Of a DNA stretch of 64,000 nt, positions 43,487 to 51,729 are shown piece after piece. A model generated the notes under the pieces. That model did not search any database. It saw nothing but the letters and a program-made list of their open reading frames with translations, and was not told the DNA's origin. Within the stretch, counting starts at the first letter, position 1, and each line of letters begins with the position of its first letter. Position numbers and translations under genes: made by a program. Source of the DNA: Amycolatopsis sp. A133 (GTDB taxonomy: Bacteria; Actinomycetota; Actinomycetes; Mycobacteriales; Pseudonocardiaceae); contig NZ_JAVHJU010000043.1 in assembly GCF_031082405.1 (NCBI RefSeq), forward strand, positions 124,001 to 188,000, given 5' to 3'.

Positions 43487-44167
43487 ATGAGCGAGAACTT
43501 GACAGGCAAGCGAATCCTGGTCGTCGGCGGGGCCCGCGGTATCGGCGCTGAGATCGTCCGGCGCACCGGGCAGGACGGCGCCGACGTCGTCGTCGCCACC
43601 CGGTCCGGCCCCGAAGTCCGGATCGACGTCACCGACGAGGCCACCATCGCGCGGGCCGCGGAGTCGCTCGGCGCCTTCGACCACGTGATCTCCACCGCGT
43701 CGGCGCACCACGACGTGCCGGTGCCCGACCTGGAACACGACAAGATCCAAACCGCGTTCTCCACCAAAGTCGTCGGCCCGCTGCTGCTGGCCAAGCACTT
43801 CGCCCCGCGGATGCCCGCCGGCGGATCCTTCCTGTTCTTCTCCGGCATCGTGGGCTGGAAGCCGAAGTCCGGCACCGTCGTCAAAGGTACGGCGAACGCG
43901 GCCCTGGCCGCCCTGGTCACCCACTTGGCCGTCGAGCTCGCGCCGCTGCGGGTCAACGCCATCGCGCCCGGTATCACCGACTCGGGCACCTGGGACCGGC
44001 TTCCGGACGAGCGTCGCCGCGCCTTGTACGACAGTGCCGCCGCGGCCTCCCTCGCGGGCCGGATCGGGACGCTCGAGGACGTCACCGACACCGCCCGGTG
44101 GCTCCTGGGCGCGGGATGGGTGACGGGCGAAACGGTCCACGTCGACGGCGGCGCCCGGCACCGCTGA
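43487..44167 (+). CDS. SDR-family protein with altered catalytic motif
   Basis: 226 residues. GGARGIG nucleotide loop, RIDVTDEATI, a catalytic-type Ser in FFSGIVG and the C-terminal VHVDGGARHR are SDR features. The YxxxK motif is changed: the Lys in TVVKGTANAAL is kept but the Tyr four residues before it is Gly. The enzyme may use another residue or have a non-oxidoreductase role. ATG at 43487. It is divergent from the HxlR gene and preceded by its probable operator, so it should be induced by the signal that gene senses. Confidence 0.85.
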   Translation: MSENLTGKRILVVGGARGIGAEIVRRTGQDGADVVVATRSGPEVRIDVTDEATIARAAESLGAFDHVISTASAHHDVPVPDLEHDKIQTAFSTKVVGPLLLAKHFAPRMPAGGSFLFFSGIVGWKPKSGTVVKGTANAALAALVTHLAVELAPLRVNAIAPGITDSGTWDRLPDERRRALYDSAAAASLAGRIGTLEDVTDTARWLLGAGWVTGETVHVDGGARHR

Positions 44168-44269
44168 TCCCCACGCCGCCAGCGCCATGGCGGCCAACTC
44201 GTGGGGCGGCGGCTGGAGCGCCCGGCCGTCGCCGCGGTGGCGGTGGTCGTCTCCCCGGCGGTCATCACC

Positions 44270-44770
44270 GCGCTCGCCTCCCTCGGCCGGCCGCCCCCGC
44301 TCCACGGCGGAGAGGAACCGCACGGTGTAGCGGGTCCCGGCGGCCAGTCCGGGCAGCCGGATGCGGCCGGGCGGGGCCCAGGCGCCGATCTGCGGGGCGA
44401 CGAAGGCGAAGAGCGCTTCGGTGTGGTCCTGAGCGACGACGCCGTGGAGCCAGTGCGCCGGGTCGGGGTGGTCGCTGCGGACGACGGTGCCGCTGTGCAG
44501 CAGCGGCCGGAACCGCTTGTGCAGCGCGATCCACGCCGTGAGTTCGGCGAGATCGCTTTCGCTCGCCGACGTCAGGTCCCACTCCATGCCGAAGTGCCCG
44601 AAGAACGCGGTGCCGGCGCGGAAGTCGAGGGTGTGCGTGCGGCCGGTGGTGTGCGCCGTCGGCGCACCGACGTGCGAGCCCAGCATTTCCGGGGGCAGCA
44701 GCAAACCGGTCCAGCGCTGGATGTGCTGCCGCTCGAGCGCGTCCAGGCCGGCAGGCGATAGCCGGCGTCG
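44270..44770 (-). pseudogene. Remnant of a GH36-type alpha-galactosidase
   Basis: One minus-strand frame reads DALERQHIQRWTGLLLPPEMLGSHVGAPTAHTTGRTHTLDFRAGTAFFGHFGMEWDLTSAS... ending near RLPGLAAGTRYTVRF, a clear match in style to the C-terminal part of family 36 alpha-galactosidases. The N-terminal two thirds and any start are missing, and after about residue 150 the frame continues into Asp/Arg-rich shadow. Both ends are truncated, so it is a relic; its edges are approximate. It indicates past gene loss in this accessory region. Confidence 0.7.
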
Positions 44771-44822
44771 CCCGGCAGGTCCAGCCGTGCTGGATGCGGG
44801 CCGAATCCGGCATCATGGGGCG

Positions 44823-45326
44823 ATGTCACCTGAGCCGGAGCAGGCGCGTCGCGGTAGGTCGTACTGCCCTTATTGCCGTAGTGCCGGCGTGACCGATGAG
44901 GAACCAGGTGGTTTCTGCCCGACTTGCGGCGTCCGGCTCTCCTTCGGCCGGAATGGGGCGACCGAGCTTCACGTCTTCGGTAGCCATGCCGAGGAAGTCC
45001 AGGCCGTAACCGATCACCTGTCGAAAGCTTTGGCTCGACGAGAAATCTCGAGACTGCGGTCGCCTTGGTTCTCCGGCCTGTTCTACCTCACCGCGGTTGT
45101 GGTGATCACAACTCTGCTGTTGGCCGTGGCACGGATCCTCGCGCTGTGGGCGCTGCCGGTCGTGATCATCGGCGCCGTATTGCTCATTTCGGTCGTGGGA
45201 GCCCTTCAACTACGCGCGGACGATCGTTTGAGCGAGCGCAACTTCGTGAAGCTCATGGGTGACGTGCTGCGCCGGCTGCCACTCGTCTTCAGGCGAGAGC
45301 GACCGGGTGGCCCCGAAGATCAATAG
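44823..45326 (+). CDS. Small membrane protein with an N-terminal zinc ribbon
   Basis: 167 residues. Two CxxC pairs near the start (CPYC...CPTC, residues 15-36) form a zinc-ribbon-like knuckle. Two hydrophobic segments follow (GLFYLTAVVVITTLLLAVARILALWALP and VVIIGAVLLISVVGALQL), and the tail is basic. I do not recognise a family with a known function. ATG at 44823 is the only sensible start, although no good ribosome site precedes it. It stands alone between a pseudogene and a TetR regulator. Confidence 0.75.
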   Translation: MSPEPEQARRGRSYCPYCRSAGVTDEEPGGFCPTCGVRLSFGRNGATELHVFGSHAEEVQAVTDHLSKALARREISRLRSPWFSGLFYLTAVVVITTLLLAVARILALWALPVVIIGAVLLISVVGALQLRADDRLSERNFVKLMGDVLRRLPLVFRRERPGGPEDQ

Positions 45327-45435
45327 CAGCCGTCCTGGGCGCGCAGGACCTCGGAACCGGACCTGGACCTCAGGGCGTGAGACTCTCTCACCCAGCACTT
45401 GATCCTCGGCGGGCGGCTTGCCGCACCGGGCGCAC

Positions 45436-45990
45436 TCAACCGAGCAGGTCGCTCACCAGGTGGCGTGCGTAGGCGGCATCGAGCTGATCCGGGCGGAACA
45501 GGATGCGGTACATCATCGGCGCCACCACGCGGTCGAGCACCGTCTCCACCTCCGGAGCGTCCTCGCCGCGTGCGGCCGCCCGGGCGAGGATCACCTCGAT
45601 CTGGCCGGCCGCGTACGCCGAACACCGGCCGGCGTTGCTTCCGTCCGAGTCGCCCAGCAGCGCGTCCCGGATGTAGGCGCGCCCCGGCGGTGAGGACATC
45701 TCGTCGAGGAACTGCTCGGCCCACGCCTCCAGGTCGGCCGCGAGGGTGTCGCGGTCCTCGGGCGGCGCTTCGGGCCGCAGCCGTTCCACGGCGACGTCGG
45801 AAAGCAGCTCGTGCAGGTCTCCCCAACGACGGTAGATGGTCGACGGCGTGACCCCGGCGCGTGCGGCGATCCGGGGCACGGTCAGCGCGGCACGCCCGGC
45901 TTCGGCTTCCAGATCGCGGACGGCCGCGTGCACCGCCTCCTGGACGCGGGCGCTGCGGCCGCCCGGGCGCACCATCGGCTTCCGGCTCAT
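45436..45990 (-). CDS. TetR/AcrR-family regulator of the adjacent hydrolase genes
   Basis: 184 residues. TetR HTH: VQEAVHAAVRDLEAEAGRAALTVPRIAARAGVTPSTIYRRWGDLHELL, with a C-terminal domain typical of the AcrR-like C subfamily. ATG at 45990 with GAGGAG upstream. The 86-bp gap to the divergent creatininase-type gene holds AAGCAA-N5-TTGCTT (46003-46019), and a closely related element lies between the AtzG-like and MBL genes (48384-48400). It therefore probably represses the whole hydrolase block and itself. Confidence 0.9.
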   Translation of the reverse strand: MSRKPMVRPGGRSARVQEAVHAAVRDLEAEAGRAALTVPRIAARAGVTPSTIYRRWGDLHELLSDVAVERLRPEAPPEDRDTLAADLEAWAEQFLDEMSSPPGRAYIRDALLGDSDGSNAGRCSAYAAGQIEVILARAAARGEDAPEVETVLDRVVAPMMYRILFRPDQLDAAYARHLVSDLLG

Positions 45991-46002
45991 CTCCTCAGCT
46001 TA

Positions 46003-46042
46003 AAGCAAACATGTTGCTTCTAGCGCAAGCCCGTCTTATCCT
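46003..46042 (+). promoter_or_regulatory. Promoter of the creatininase-type gene with overlapping TetR operator
   Basis: The inverted repeat AAGCAA-ACATG-TTGCTT spans 46003-46019. Its right arm TTGCTT (46014-46019) is also a good -35, followed 17 bp later by TATCCT (46037-46042) as -10. A repressor bound here would cover the -35. The same element also lies in the TetR gene's own upstream region, so autoregulation is expected. Confidence 0.72.
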
Positions 46043-46049
46043 CACTAAA

Positions 46050-46062
46050 GCTAAACATTAGC
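46050..46062. repeat. Perfect inverted repeat GCTAA-ACA-TTAGC
   Basis: 5-bp arms around 3 bp, just downstream of the predicted transcript start and upstream of the ribosome site (AAGGAGGT) of the creatininase-type gene. It may be a second operator or a small mRNA hairpin. A looser version (CTAA...TTAG) occurs at 48341-48357, above the AtzG-like gene. Confidence 0.45.
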
Positions 46063-46076
46063 CTTAAGGAGGTAGC

Positions 46077-46826
46077 ATGTCCCCTTACCGCTGGAACCAC
46101 CTGACCGCACCCGAGCTGCGTGAGCTGGCGGACCGGGACGCGCTCGTGCTGCTGCCGGTGGGGTCCACCGAGCAGCACGGCGCCCACTTGCCCACCGGCG
46201 TGGACGACTTCCTCGCCACCCAGGTCTGCCTCCGTGCCGCCGCGCTGGCCGGTGCGCGCGTCCCGGTGGTCGTGGCTCCTTCGGTGTGGTGCGGGCTGGC
46301 CGAGCACCACATGGCCTTCGGCGGCACGCTGACCCTTTCGCTGGCCACGTTGCACGCGCTGTTGCGGGACCTGTGCCGGTCCGTGCTGCGGGCGGGGTTC
46401 CGTCGCGTCCTGCTCGTCAACGGCCACGGCGGCAACGCGACCGCCCTGCACACATTGGCCGGCGAGCTGACCGCCGAACTGGGCACCCCCATCGCGGTCA
46501 CCAGCTACTTCACCGCCGGTGCCGCCGCGATCGCGGAGACGCTCGAAACCCAGAACCAGCTGATGCACGCCTGTGAGGGCGAGACCTCGATGATGCTGGC
46601 GGCGTTCCCCGAGTTGGTGCGCCGGGAGCTGGTGGCCGAGGCGGCCGGCCCGGCGATCGCCCTGCAGCCGGAGGACCCGGTGCCGGTGTACCGCCCGACG
46701 CCGTTCGAGCGCATCACACCTTCGGGTGTCGCCGGGGACGCACGCGCCGCCACGGCCGCCAAGGGGGAAGCCCTTCTCGACGGGTGCGCGCGTGCGCTCG
46801 CCGGCGAGCTCCTCAGCTTCCCGTGA
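46077..46826 (+). CDS. Creatininase-family amidohydrolase
   Basis: 249 residues. Metal-binding signatures of the family are present: GSTEQHGAHLPTGVDD near the N-terminus, LVNGHGGN near 115-122 and HACEGETSMML near 165, giving the His/Asp/Glu ligands. The family includes creatinine amidohydrolase and hydrolases acting on cyclic amides, including formamide intermediates of cofactor pathways. ATG at 46077 has a near-perfect AAGGAGGT site. Its 3' end overlaps the convergent amidase gene by 14 bp. With the amidase, AtzG-like and MBL genes under a common TetR site, it probably opens a cyclic amide in a nitrogen-compound degradation route; the substrate is not known. Confidence 0.9.
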   Translation: MSPYRWNHLTAPELRELADRDALVLLPVGSTEQHGAHLPTGVDDFLATQVCLRAAALAGARVPVVVAPSVWCGLAEHHMAFGGTLTLSLATLHALLRDLCRSVLRAGFRRVLLVNGHGGNATALHTLAGELTAELGTPIAVTSYFTAGAAAIAETLETQNQLMHACEGETSMMLAAFPELVRRELVAEAAGPAIALQPEDPVPVYRPTPFERITPSGVAGDARAATAAKGEALLDGCARALAGELLSFP

Positions 46827-48150
46827 CCGTGAGCGACTGTTCCCAGGCGTGCCCGGCCCGCAACAGCAGTGGCTCTTCCAGCGGCCGTCCCAGCAGCTGC
46901 AGCCCGATGGGCAGCCCGGCCCGGTCAGTACCCGCCGGCACGGTCAGCGCCGGCACACCGGCGATGTTGGCGGGAGCCGACAGCCGGACGTAGGCGTCCG
47001 GCACGCTCTCCGCCGTGCCGTCCGGCCAGGTGACCGTCTCCTGCCCGGCCGGCACGGCAGTCAGCGGGACCGCCGGGGCGGCGAGCACGTCGACCTCCTC
47101 GAGCATGCGCAGCCACTCCCGCCGCATGAGTGTGCGGGCGCGCCGGGCCCGCAGGTAGTCCCCGGCGGGCAGCAGTTCGCCGGCCTCGAGGAGCACGCGG
47201 ACGTCGGCGGTGTACAGCTCGGGGACCGTGCGCAGCGTCCGCTCGTGGTAGGCGGTGGCCTCCGGGACCATCAAGCCCCACTGGATCGCCTGGATGTAAC
47301 GCGTCATCGGGATCTCCACCTCGACGAGCCGCGCGCCGAGCGATGCCAGGCGCTCGACCGCCTGCCGCACCGCGGCTTCCACCTCGGGGTGCACGTGCTC
47401 GAAGTAGTAGTTGCGAGGTACGCCCACGCGCAGCCCGGCCAGGTCGCCGTCCACCGTGGCCGGTGCCCCTCCGGTCAGCGCGGGCAGGACGAGCGCGGCG
47501 TCCTCGACCGTGCGGGTCAGCGGACCGACGTGGTCCAGCGACCAGGACAGCGGAACCACGCCGTCGCGGGGCACCAGATCGTACGTCGGCTTCAGGCCGA
47601 CGACCCCGTTCAGCGCGGCCGGCACGCGGATGGAGCCGCCGGTGTCGGTGCCCAGTGCGAAGGTCGCGGTGCCCGCCGCCACGGCGACGGCCGACCCGCC
47701 ACTGGAACCTCCGGCGATCCGCCCGCCGGCCCGCGCGTTCCCGGTCTGCGGGGTGACCAGGCCGTAGGCGAACTCGTGGGTGTGGGTCTTGCCGACCAGC
47801 ACCGCCCCCGCGGCGGCCAGCCGGGCCGCGACCACGCTGTCGGCGTCCGCGCGGTGGTCCGCCCGGACGCGTGAGCTTGCCGTGGTCGGCAGGCCGGCGA
47901 CGTCGATCACGTCCTTGAGGCCCACCGGGATTCCGTGCAGCGGCCCGCGAAGCTCGCCCGCGGCGATCTCGCGCTCGGCCCGTCGAGCTGCCGCGTGCGC
48001 CCGGTCCGCGGCCACGGTGACGTAGGCGTTGAGCCGGGGTTCGACCTCCGCCAGGCGCGTCAGCACGGAGTCGAGGAGTTCGACCGGGGACAGCTCGCGG
48101 GCGTGCAGTGCGCGCGAGGCGGCGGCGAGGCTCAGTTCATGCGGTCGCAT
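46813..48150 (-). CDS. Amidase-signature-family hydrolase (GatA/AtzE-like)
   Basis: 445 residues. The catalytic Ser-Ser-Lys elements are visible: Lys in GIPVGLKDVID (near 78), the Gly/Ser-rich AGGSSGGSAVAVAAG with cis-Ser (near 152), and the nucleophile Ser in TDTGGSIRVPAA (near 176). Length is normal for the family. The gene is preceded by a 62-residue AtzG/DUF4089-like partner whose end overlaps its start by 14 bp, the arrangement of AtzE-AtzG, an amidase acting on carboxybiuret in cyanuric acid breakdown. A similar amide or ureide substrate is plausible here. Glu-tRNA amidotransferase function is unlikely because no GatB is present. Confidence 0.92.
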   Translation of the reverse strand: MRPHELSLAAASRALHARELSPVELLDSVLTRLAEVEPRLNAYVTVAADRAHAAARRAEREIAAGELRGPLHGIPVGLKDVIDVAGLPTTASSRVRADHRADADSVVAARLAAAGAVLVGKTHTHEFAYGLVTPQTGNARAGGRIAGGSSGGSAVAVAAGTATFALGTDTGGSIRVPAALNGVVGLKPTYDLVPRDGVVPLSWSLDHVGPLTRTVEDAALVLPALTGGAPATVDGDLAGLRVGVPRNYYFEHVHPEVEAAVRQAVERLASLGARLVEVEIPMTRYIQAIQWGLMVPEATAYHERTLRTVPELYTADVRVLLEAGELLPAGDYLRARRARTLMRREWLRMLEEVDVLAAPAVPLTAVPAGQETVTWPDGTAESVPDAYVRLSAPANIAGVPALTVPAGTDRAGLPIGLQLLGRPLEEPLLLRAGHAWEQSLTVTGS

Positions 48151-48325
48151 CGGGATCCCTCCACGCGAACGGCGTCGTGTCCCCGAACTCGAGCTCCCGC
48201 AGGACGGAGACGACGGAGTGGATGTGGTCGGCGGTGGCGGCCACGACGTCGTGGCGCTCGGGGGGAAGGGTCAACCCGGCACGGGCGGCCCAGCGAGCCG
48301 CTTCCGCCGGGGTGAGGTCGGACAT
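48137..48325 (-). CDS. AtzG-like/DUF4089 small amidase partner
   Basis: 62 residues, very short and easily missed. The N-terminal PAEAARWAARAGLTLPPERHDVVAATADHIHSVVSVL and C-terminal DTTPFAWRDPD agree with small GatC/AtzG-like helical proteins that bind amidase partners. ATG at 48325 has GGAGGT at ideal spacing. It overlaps the amidase gene by 14 bp, supporting a tight complex and coupled translation. Upstream lies a promoter with TTGCGT and TAATCT 17 bp apart on the minus strand. Confidence 0.8.
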   Translation of the reverse strand: MSDLTPAEAARWAARAGLTLPPERHDVVAATADHIHSVVSVLRELEFGDTTPFAWRDPDATA

Positions 48326-48360
48326 GATTACCTCCAAAAGCTAAGAGTTCGCGTTAGGCG

Positions 48361-48400
48361 AGATTAAGCGCTACAGTGGACTAACGCAAACAAGTTGCTT
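48361..48400 (-). promoter_or_regulatory. Promoter of the AtzG-amidase operon with TetR-like operator
   Basis: On the minus strand, TTGCGT (48389-48384) and TAATCT (48366-48361) are separated by 17 bp. GCAA-ACAAG-TTGC (48386-48398), within the stretch ACGCAAACAAGTTGCTT, matches the element beside the TetR gene (GCAA-ACATG-TTGC) and overlaps this -35. On the plus strand TACAGT (48372-48377) could be the -10 for the MBL gene, so one site may control both directions. Confidence 0.65.
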
Positions 48401-48416
48401 TTAGTGGGAGGAAGGC

Positions 48417-49337
48417 ATGGCCGTTCCGACGTGGACGATCGGCGAGTTCACCGTGCGACGGGTGGACGAGGTGCTGTTGCCGCCCGCCACGGGCCCCTGG
48501 CTGCTGCCCGGCGCGACCCCGGACGTCGTCGACGGCCACGACTGGCTCCGGCCCGACTTCGCCGGGGACGACGGCGTGCTGCGCTTGGCCAGCCACAGCT
48601 TCGCCGTCTCGGCCGGCGGGAAGCGGATCCTCGTGGACACCGGAATCGGCAACGGCAAGCAGCGCGCGAACCCGGCCTGGCACGACCTGCGCACCGGCTA
48701 CCTGGAGCGGCTCGCCGAAGCGGGGTTCGCCCCGGAGTCGGTCGACCTGGTCGTGCTCACCCACCTGCACACCGACCACGTCGGCTGGAACACCCGCACG
48801 GTCGGCGGCGGCTGGGTGCCCACCTTCCCGAACGCCCGCTACCTGGTTTCCCGGGCGGAGCGGGAGTTCTGGGCCGGCGTCGAGATGGACGAGCCCCGGC
48901 GCGGGATGTTCCGCGACTCCGTGCTGCCGATCGAGGAGGCGGGTTTGCTGGACCTCGTCGACGTCCCCGCGGACGGCGCCGAGGTGGCGCCCGGAGTGCG
49001 CCTGCTGCCCACTCCCGGCCACACCCCCGGACACGTTGCGGTGCAGCTGGACAGCGCCGGCCGGACGGCGCTCATCACCGGCGACTGCGTGCACCACCCG
49101 GTCCAGGTGCCCCGCCCGGACATCACCAGCTGCGCCGACATCGACCCCGTCCTCGCCGAGAGCACCCGCCGCCGCCTGCTCGCCTCGCTCGCCGGGACCG
49201 GGACCCTCGTGCTGGGCACCCACTTCCCGCCGCCGACCGCCGGGCAGATCGCCGGCGACGGGAAGGGCCGGCGCTGGGTACCGGTCGCGCCGCAGCGAAC
49301 CGGTCGCGAAGAAGGCGGTTCCACCGCCAAGGGGTGA
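48417..49337 (+). CDS. MBL-fold metallo-hydrolase
   Basis: 306 residues. Metal site THLHTDHVGW (near 119-128), a later His in GHTPGHVAV, Asp in ITGDCVHH and a final His in LGTHFPPP: all ligands of a two-metal metallo-beta-lactamase fold are present. The N-terminal DEVLLPP and the size fit the lactonase/hydrolase branch. ATG at 48417 has GGAGGAAGG upstream. Divergent from the AtzG-amidase pair, with the same TetR-like operator in between, it probably takes part in the same degradation route, for example opening a lactone or thioester. Quorum-quenching activity is possible but unsupported. Confidence 0.9.
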   Translation: MAVPTWTIGEFTVRRVDEVLLPPATGPWLLPGATPDVVDGHDWLRPDFAGDDGVLRLASHSFAVSAGGKRILVDTGIGNGKQRANPAWHDLRTGYLERLAEAGFAPESVDLVVLTHLHTDHVGWNTRTVGGGWVPTFPNARYLVSRAEREFWAGVEMDEPRRGMFRDSVLPIEEAGLLDLVDVPADGAEVAPGVRLLPTPGHTPGHVAVQLDSAGRTALITGDCVHHPVQVPRPDITSCADIDPVLAESTRRRLLASLAGTGTLVLGTHFPPPTAGQIAGDGKGRRWVPVAPQRTGREEGGSTAKG

Positions 49338-49410
49338 CCGTCTCGCCGCATTCGATCAAGTCGTCGGCGCAGGGCCGGCCGGGCACTCCGAGCCGAGGCG
49401 CGTGCCGCGG

Positions 49411-50568
49411 CTAGCGAGCCGCAAGCAGTTCGAAGCCGGCGCGGCCGAAGCGGACGCCGTTGATCTGCAGCTCCAGCGCGTGCGCGCCGGGGTGGTAGCG
49501 GCGGGTGGTGATCACCCGGAAGGAGTGCTCGCGGTTCAGGTCGCAGCTCTCCCCTGGCCCGAGGACCCGGGTGGCGAGCTTGAACGTCTTGCCGGCGGTG
49601 GTGCCGTTCGCCTTGCGGTGGTGGACGATGTAGTCGATCGCCAGGCAGACGGGCTCGGCGGCCAGGTTGCGCACGGTGGCCGCGAAGGTCAGCGCTGCCC
49701 CGATCTCCACCTCGTCCGCCGAGAGCAGCGGCCCGGTCACGTCGACGCGTGCGGGTGCGAACCCCAGCAGGCCGAGGGCGCCGGGGTGGCCCTGCTTGAC
49801 GAGCGTGCGCAGCGCGTGCCGCACGGTTTTCCCGATGGCCGCGGAGTCTTCGCCCGGTTCGGCCAGCCAGTCCGCCGCGGTCGCCACCGCCAGCTCCGGC
49901 TCGCGGCGGCTGATGTCGTTGAGGTGGTTGGCGACCGACCGCCGGACGTACTCGCTGCCGTCGCGGTACAACGCGTTCAGGATCGGCAGCGTCGCCTTCG
50001 GCTCGGCCAGGATCCCCGGCACGCGCGCGGCCCACGGCAGCATCGGCCGGGTTCCTTCGGACGCGAGCCGCCGGACGTCGGGGCTGTCCGAGCCGGTCCA
50101 GCCGGTGATGGTGGCGAGCGCGCGGCCGAGGTCGTGGTCGAGGAGCGTCCGCAGCGCGAACTCCGACGTCAGCCGGTGAGTGAGGTCGGCCAGCAGCGAG
50201 AGCGCGTCGTCGAACGCTTCGGTGCCGCCCTGTTCGATCGCCTTGACCGCGACGGCGCTGGTGACCGGCCAGATCAGCCAGCCGGTGAACGTCGGCGCCC
50301 GCTCGGCCGCGGACCGGATGACCGCGGCGAACGAAGCGTAGTCGCCCGGCAGGTCCTCGAGCAGCGCGTCACGCAGCAGATCACTGCGCTCCCGAAGCGA
50401 CAGCGGTGCGATGGCCGTTTCCGCCGCGACGACAGCGGCCGGTTTCGACCGCGGCGCCACGACGCGCAAGGCCGCAGCGAGGTCGCGCACGGTGGCGACA
50501 CCGATCAGTTCTTCAGCGAACGGCACGAAGACCTCCGGGACGGGCAGCGGATCGATCGCCGCGATCAT
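49411..50568 (-). CDS. DNA alkylation repair protein, AlkC-like HEAT-repeat
   Basis: 385 residues from the chosen ATG. Helical HEAT-like repeats fill the first two thirds (EGTRPMLPWAARVPGILAEPKATLPILNALYRDGSEYVRRSVANHLNDISRREPELAV...), and a beta-rich C-terminal domain (VEIGAALTFAATVRNLAAEPVCLAIDYIVHHRKANGTTAGKTFKL) resembles the Ig-like domain of AlkC-type glycosylases, which remove 3-methyladenine. The conserved YVRRSVANHLND segment is a hallmark of the family. The start is uncertain: a TTG at 50649 would add 27 residues of unconvincing sequence, so ATG at 50568 is preferred. It is a single-gene unit. Confidence 0.85.
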   Translation of the reverse strand: MIAAIDPLPVPEVFVPFAEELIGVATVRDLAAALRVVAPRSKPAAVVAAETAIAPLSLRERSDLLRDALLEDLPGDYASFAAVIRSAAERAPTFTGWLIWPVTSAVAVKAIEQGGTEAFDDALSLLADLTHRLTSEFALRTLLDHDLGRALATITGWTGSDSPDVRRLASEGTRPMLPWAARVPGILAEPKATLPILNALYRDGSEYVRRSVANHLNDISRREPELAVATAADWLAEPGEDSAAIGKTVRHALRTLVKQGHPGALGLLGFAPARVDVTGPLLSADEVEIGAALTFAATVRNLAAEPVCLAIDYIVHHRKANGTTAGKTFKLATRVLGPGESCDLNREHSFRVITTRRYHPGAHALELQINGVRFGRAGFELLAAR

Positions 50569-51008
50569 GCCACGGAGGTCCGACAGTTTTCGCCAGGCCG
50601 CAACCGGCGCCCGCCCCCGGTTGTCGTTCGGGAAGAGAGCGATGATCAAAGGTGCAGATTGGAGCCCAACCCGCTCGACTGCTCGTGTCGTGGAACAGAT
50701 CGTTCGGCGCCGGGGACTACCTCTGGCTGAAAATCGGCCAGCCGAACGCGTCCGCGCCCTGGACCCCGCGGTGCTTCGCCGAGGCGGGCACGAAGTGGGA
50801 CATGGCCCAGACCAACGTGCGAGGACTGCACACCGGCAACAACGCCGGCATCATCGGCAGCGACGAAATCCTGTGGGCCTTTCCGAAGGAAGCTCTCCCC
50901 GCCGGATGCCGATCGCCATCGACCGCCGATGAACAAGCCCTTCTCCACCCGGTGAACGACATCGGGTCGAGACAGAGAGGCAACCACGGTTTCCACGCCC
51001 CTTCCTCG
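50569..51008. other. Intergenic stretch with a possible gene fragment
   Basis: 440 bp without an intact gene. On the plus strand at about 50680-50900, one frame reads like real protein (SWNRSFGAGDYLWLKIG, CFAEAGTKWDMAQTNVRG, HTGNNAGIIGSDEIL), reminiscent of beta/gamma-crystallin-like secreted domains, then runs out of sense. It could be the decayed end of a small secreted protein. No start with a ribosome site or signal peptide is seen. Confidence 0.35.
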
Positions 51009-51701
51009 CTACTTGAGCGCGCCGATCATGGCCTCGGCCATGGGGGCGCTGGAGGCCGGGTTCTGGCCGGTGAAGAGGTTCCGGTCCCGCACGTTGTACG
51101 CCTGGTACGCCGGTCCCCCGGAGTGCTTCGCACCCTTCTGGCGCAGCGTGCCGGCCAGCAGCCACGGAGCACCTTCCGCAGTACCGAAGCTTTCCTCCTC
51201 CTCGTCGGTGAAGGCGGCCATCTCGCGGCCCGCGAACAGCCACTTGCCGTTCTCGTCCACAGCGGACAGCAGGCCGGCCGGGCCGTGGCACACGGCCCCG
51301 ATGATCTTGCCCGCCGCGTCCGCCTCGGTGAGCAGGCGGCCGAGGTCACGGTCCTGGTGGAGGTCGACCACCGGACCGTGCCCGCCGGGGATGACCACGG
51401 CGACGTAGTCGTCGATGTTGATCTCGGCCAGCTTGAGCAGCGGGCCGAACTCACTCAGGGCCCGCGCGGCGTGCTCCACGTAGTGCGTACAGTCCGGGCC
51501 GGCGATCTCCGGGTCGGCACTGTGGGCATCGAGCGGCTGCAAAACACCGCCCGGGGAAGCGAAGTCGACGGTGAAGCCGGCCTGCACGAACTTCTCGTGG
51601 GGCGCAGCGACCTCTTCGGCCCAGTACCCGGTCGGGTATTCCGAGCCGTCGGTGCGCTCCCAGACGCTCGCGGCGGACATGACCATCAGGATCTTGCTCA
51701 C
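51009..51701 (-). CDS. DJ-1/PfpI-family protein (Hsp31-like)
   Basis: 230 residues. Class I glutamine-amidotransferase-like fold: VVIPGGHGPVVDL, the nucleophile elbow AVCHGPAGLL with Cys near 136, and an early Glu (GYWAEEVAAPHEKF) as in Hsp31/YhbO-type proteins with chaperone or glyoxalase/deglycase activity. GTG at 51701 follows AAAGGAA. It lies 28 bp downstream of an SDR gene transcribed the same way, so they are probably one operon concerned with reactive carbonyl or oxidative stress; that role is an inference from the families. Confidence 0.9.
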   Translation of the reverse strand: MSKILMVMSAASVWERTDGSEYPTGYWAEEVAAPHEKFVQAGFTVDFASPGGVLQPLDAHSADPEIAGPDCTHYVEHAARALSEFGPLLKLAEINIDDYVAVVIPGGHGPVVDLHQDRDLGRLLTEADAAGKIIGAVCHGPAGLLSAVDENGKWLFAGREMAAFTDEEEESFGTAEGAPWLLAGTLRQKGAKHSGGPAYQAYNVRDRNLFTGQNPASSAPMAEAMIGALK

Positions 51702-51729
51702 GATTGTTCCTTTCCGGTGGCGGGTTGGC

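Noticed and set aside
49411-50649. TTG start at 50649 for the AlkC-like gene
   Set aside because: Adds 27 residues unlike the family and has no ribosome site; ATG at 50568 is preferred but not proven.
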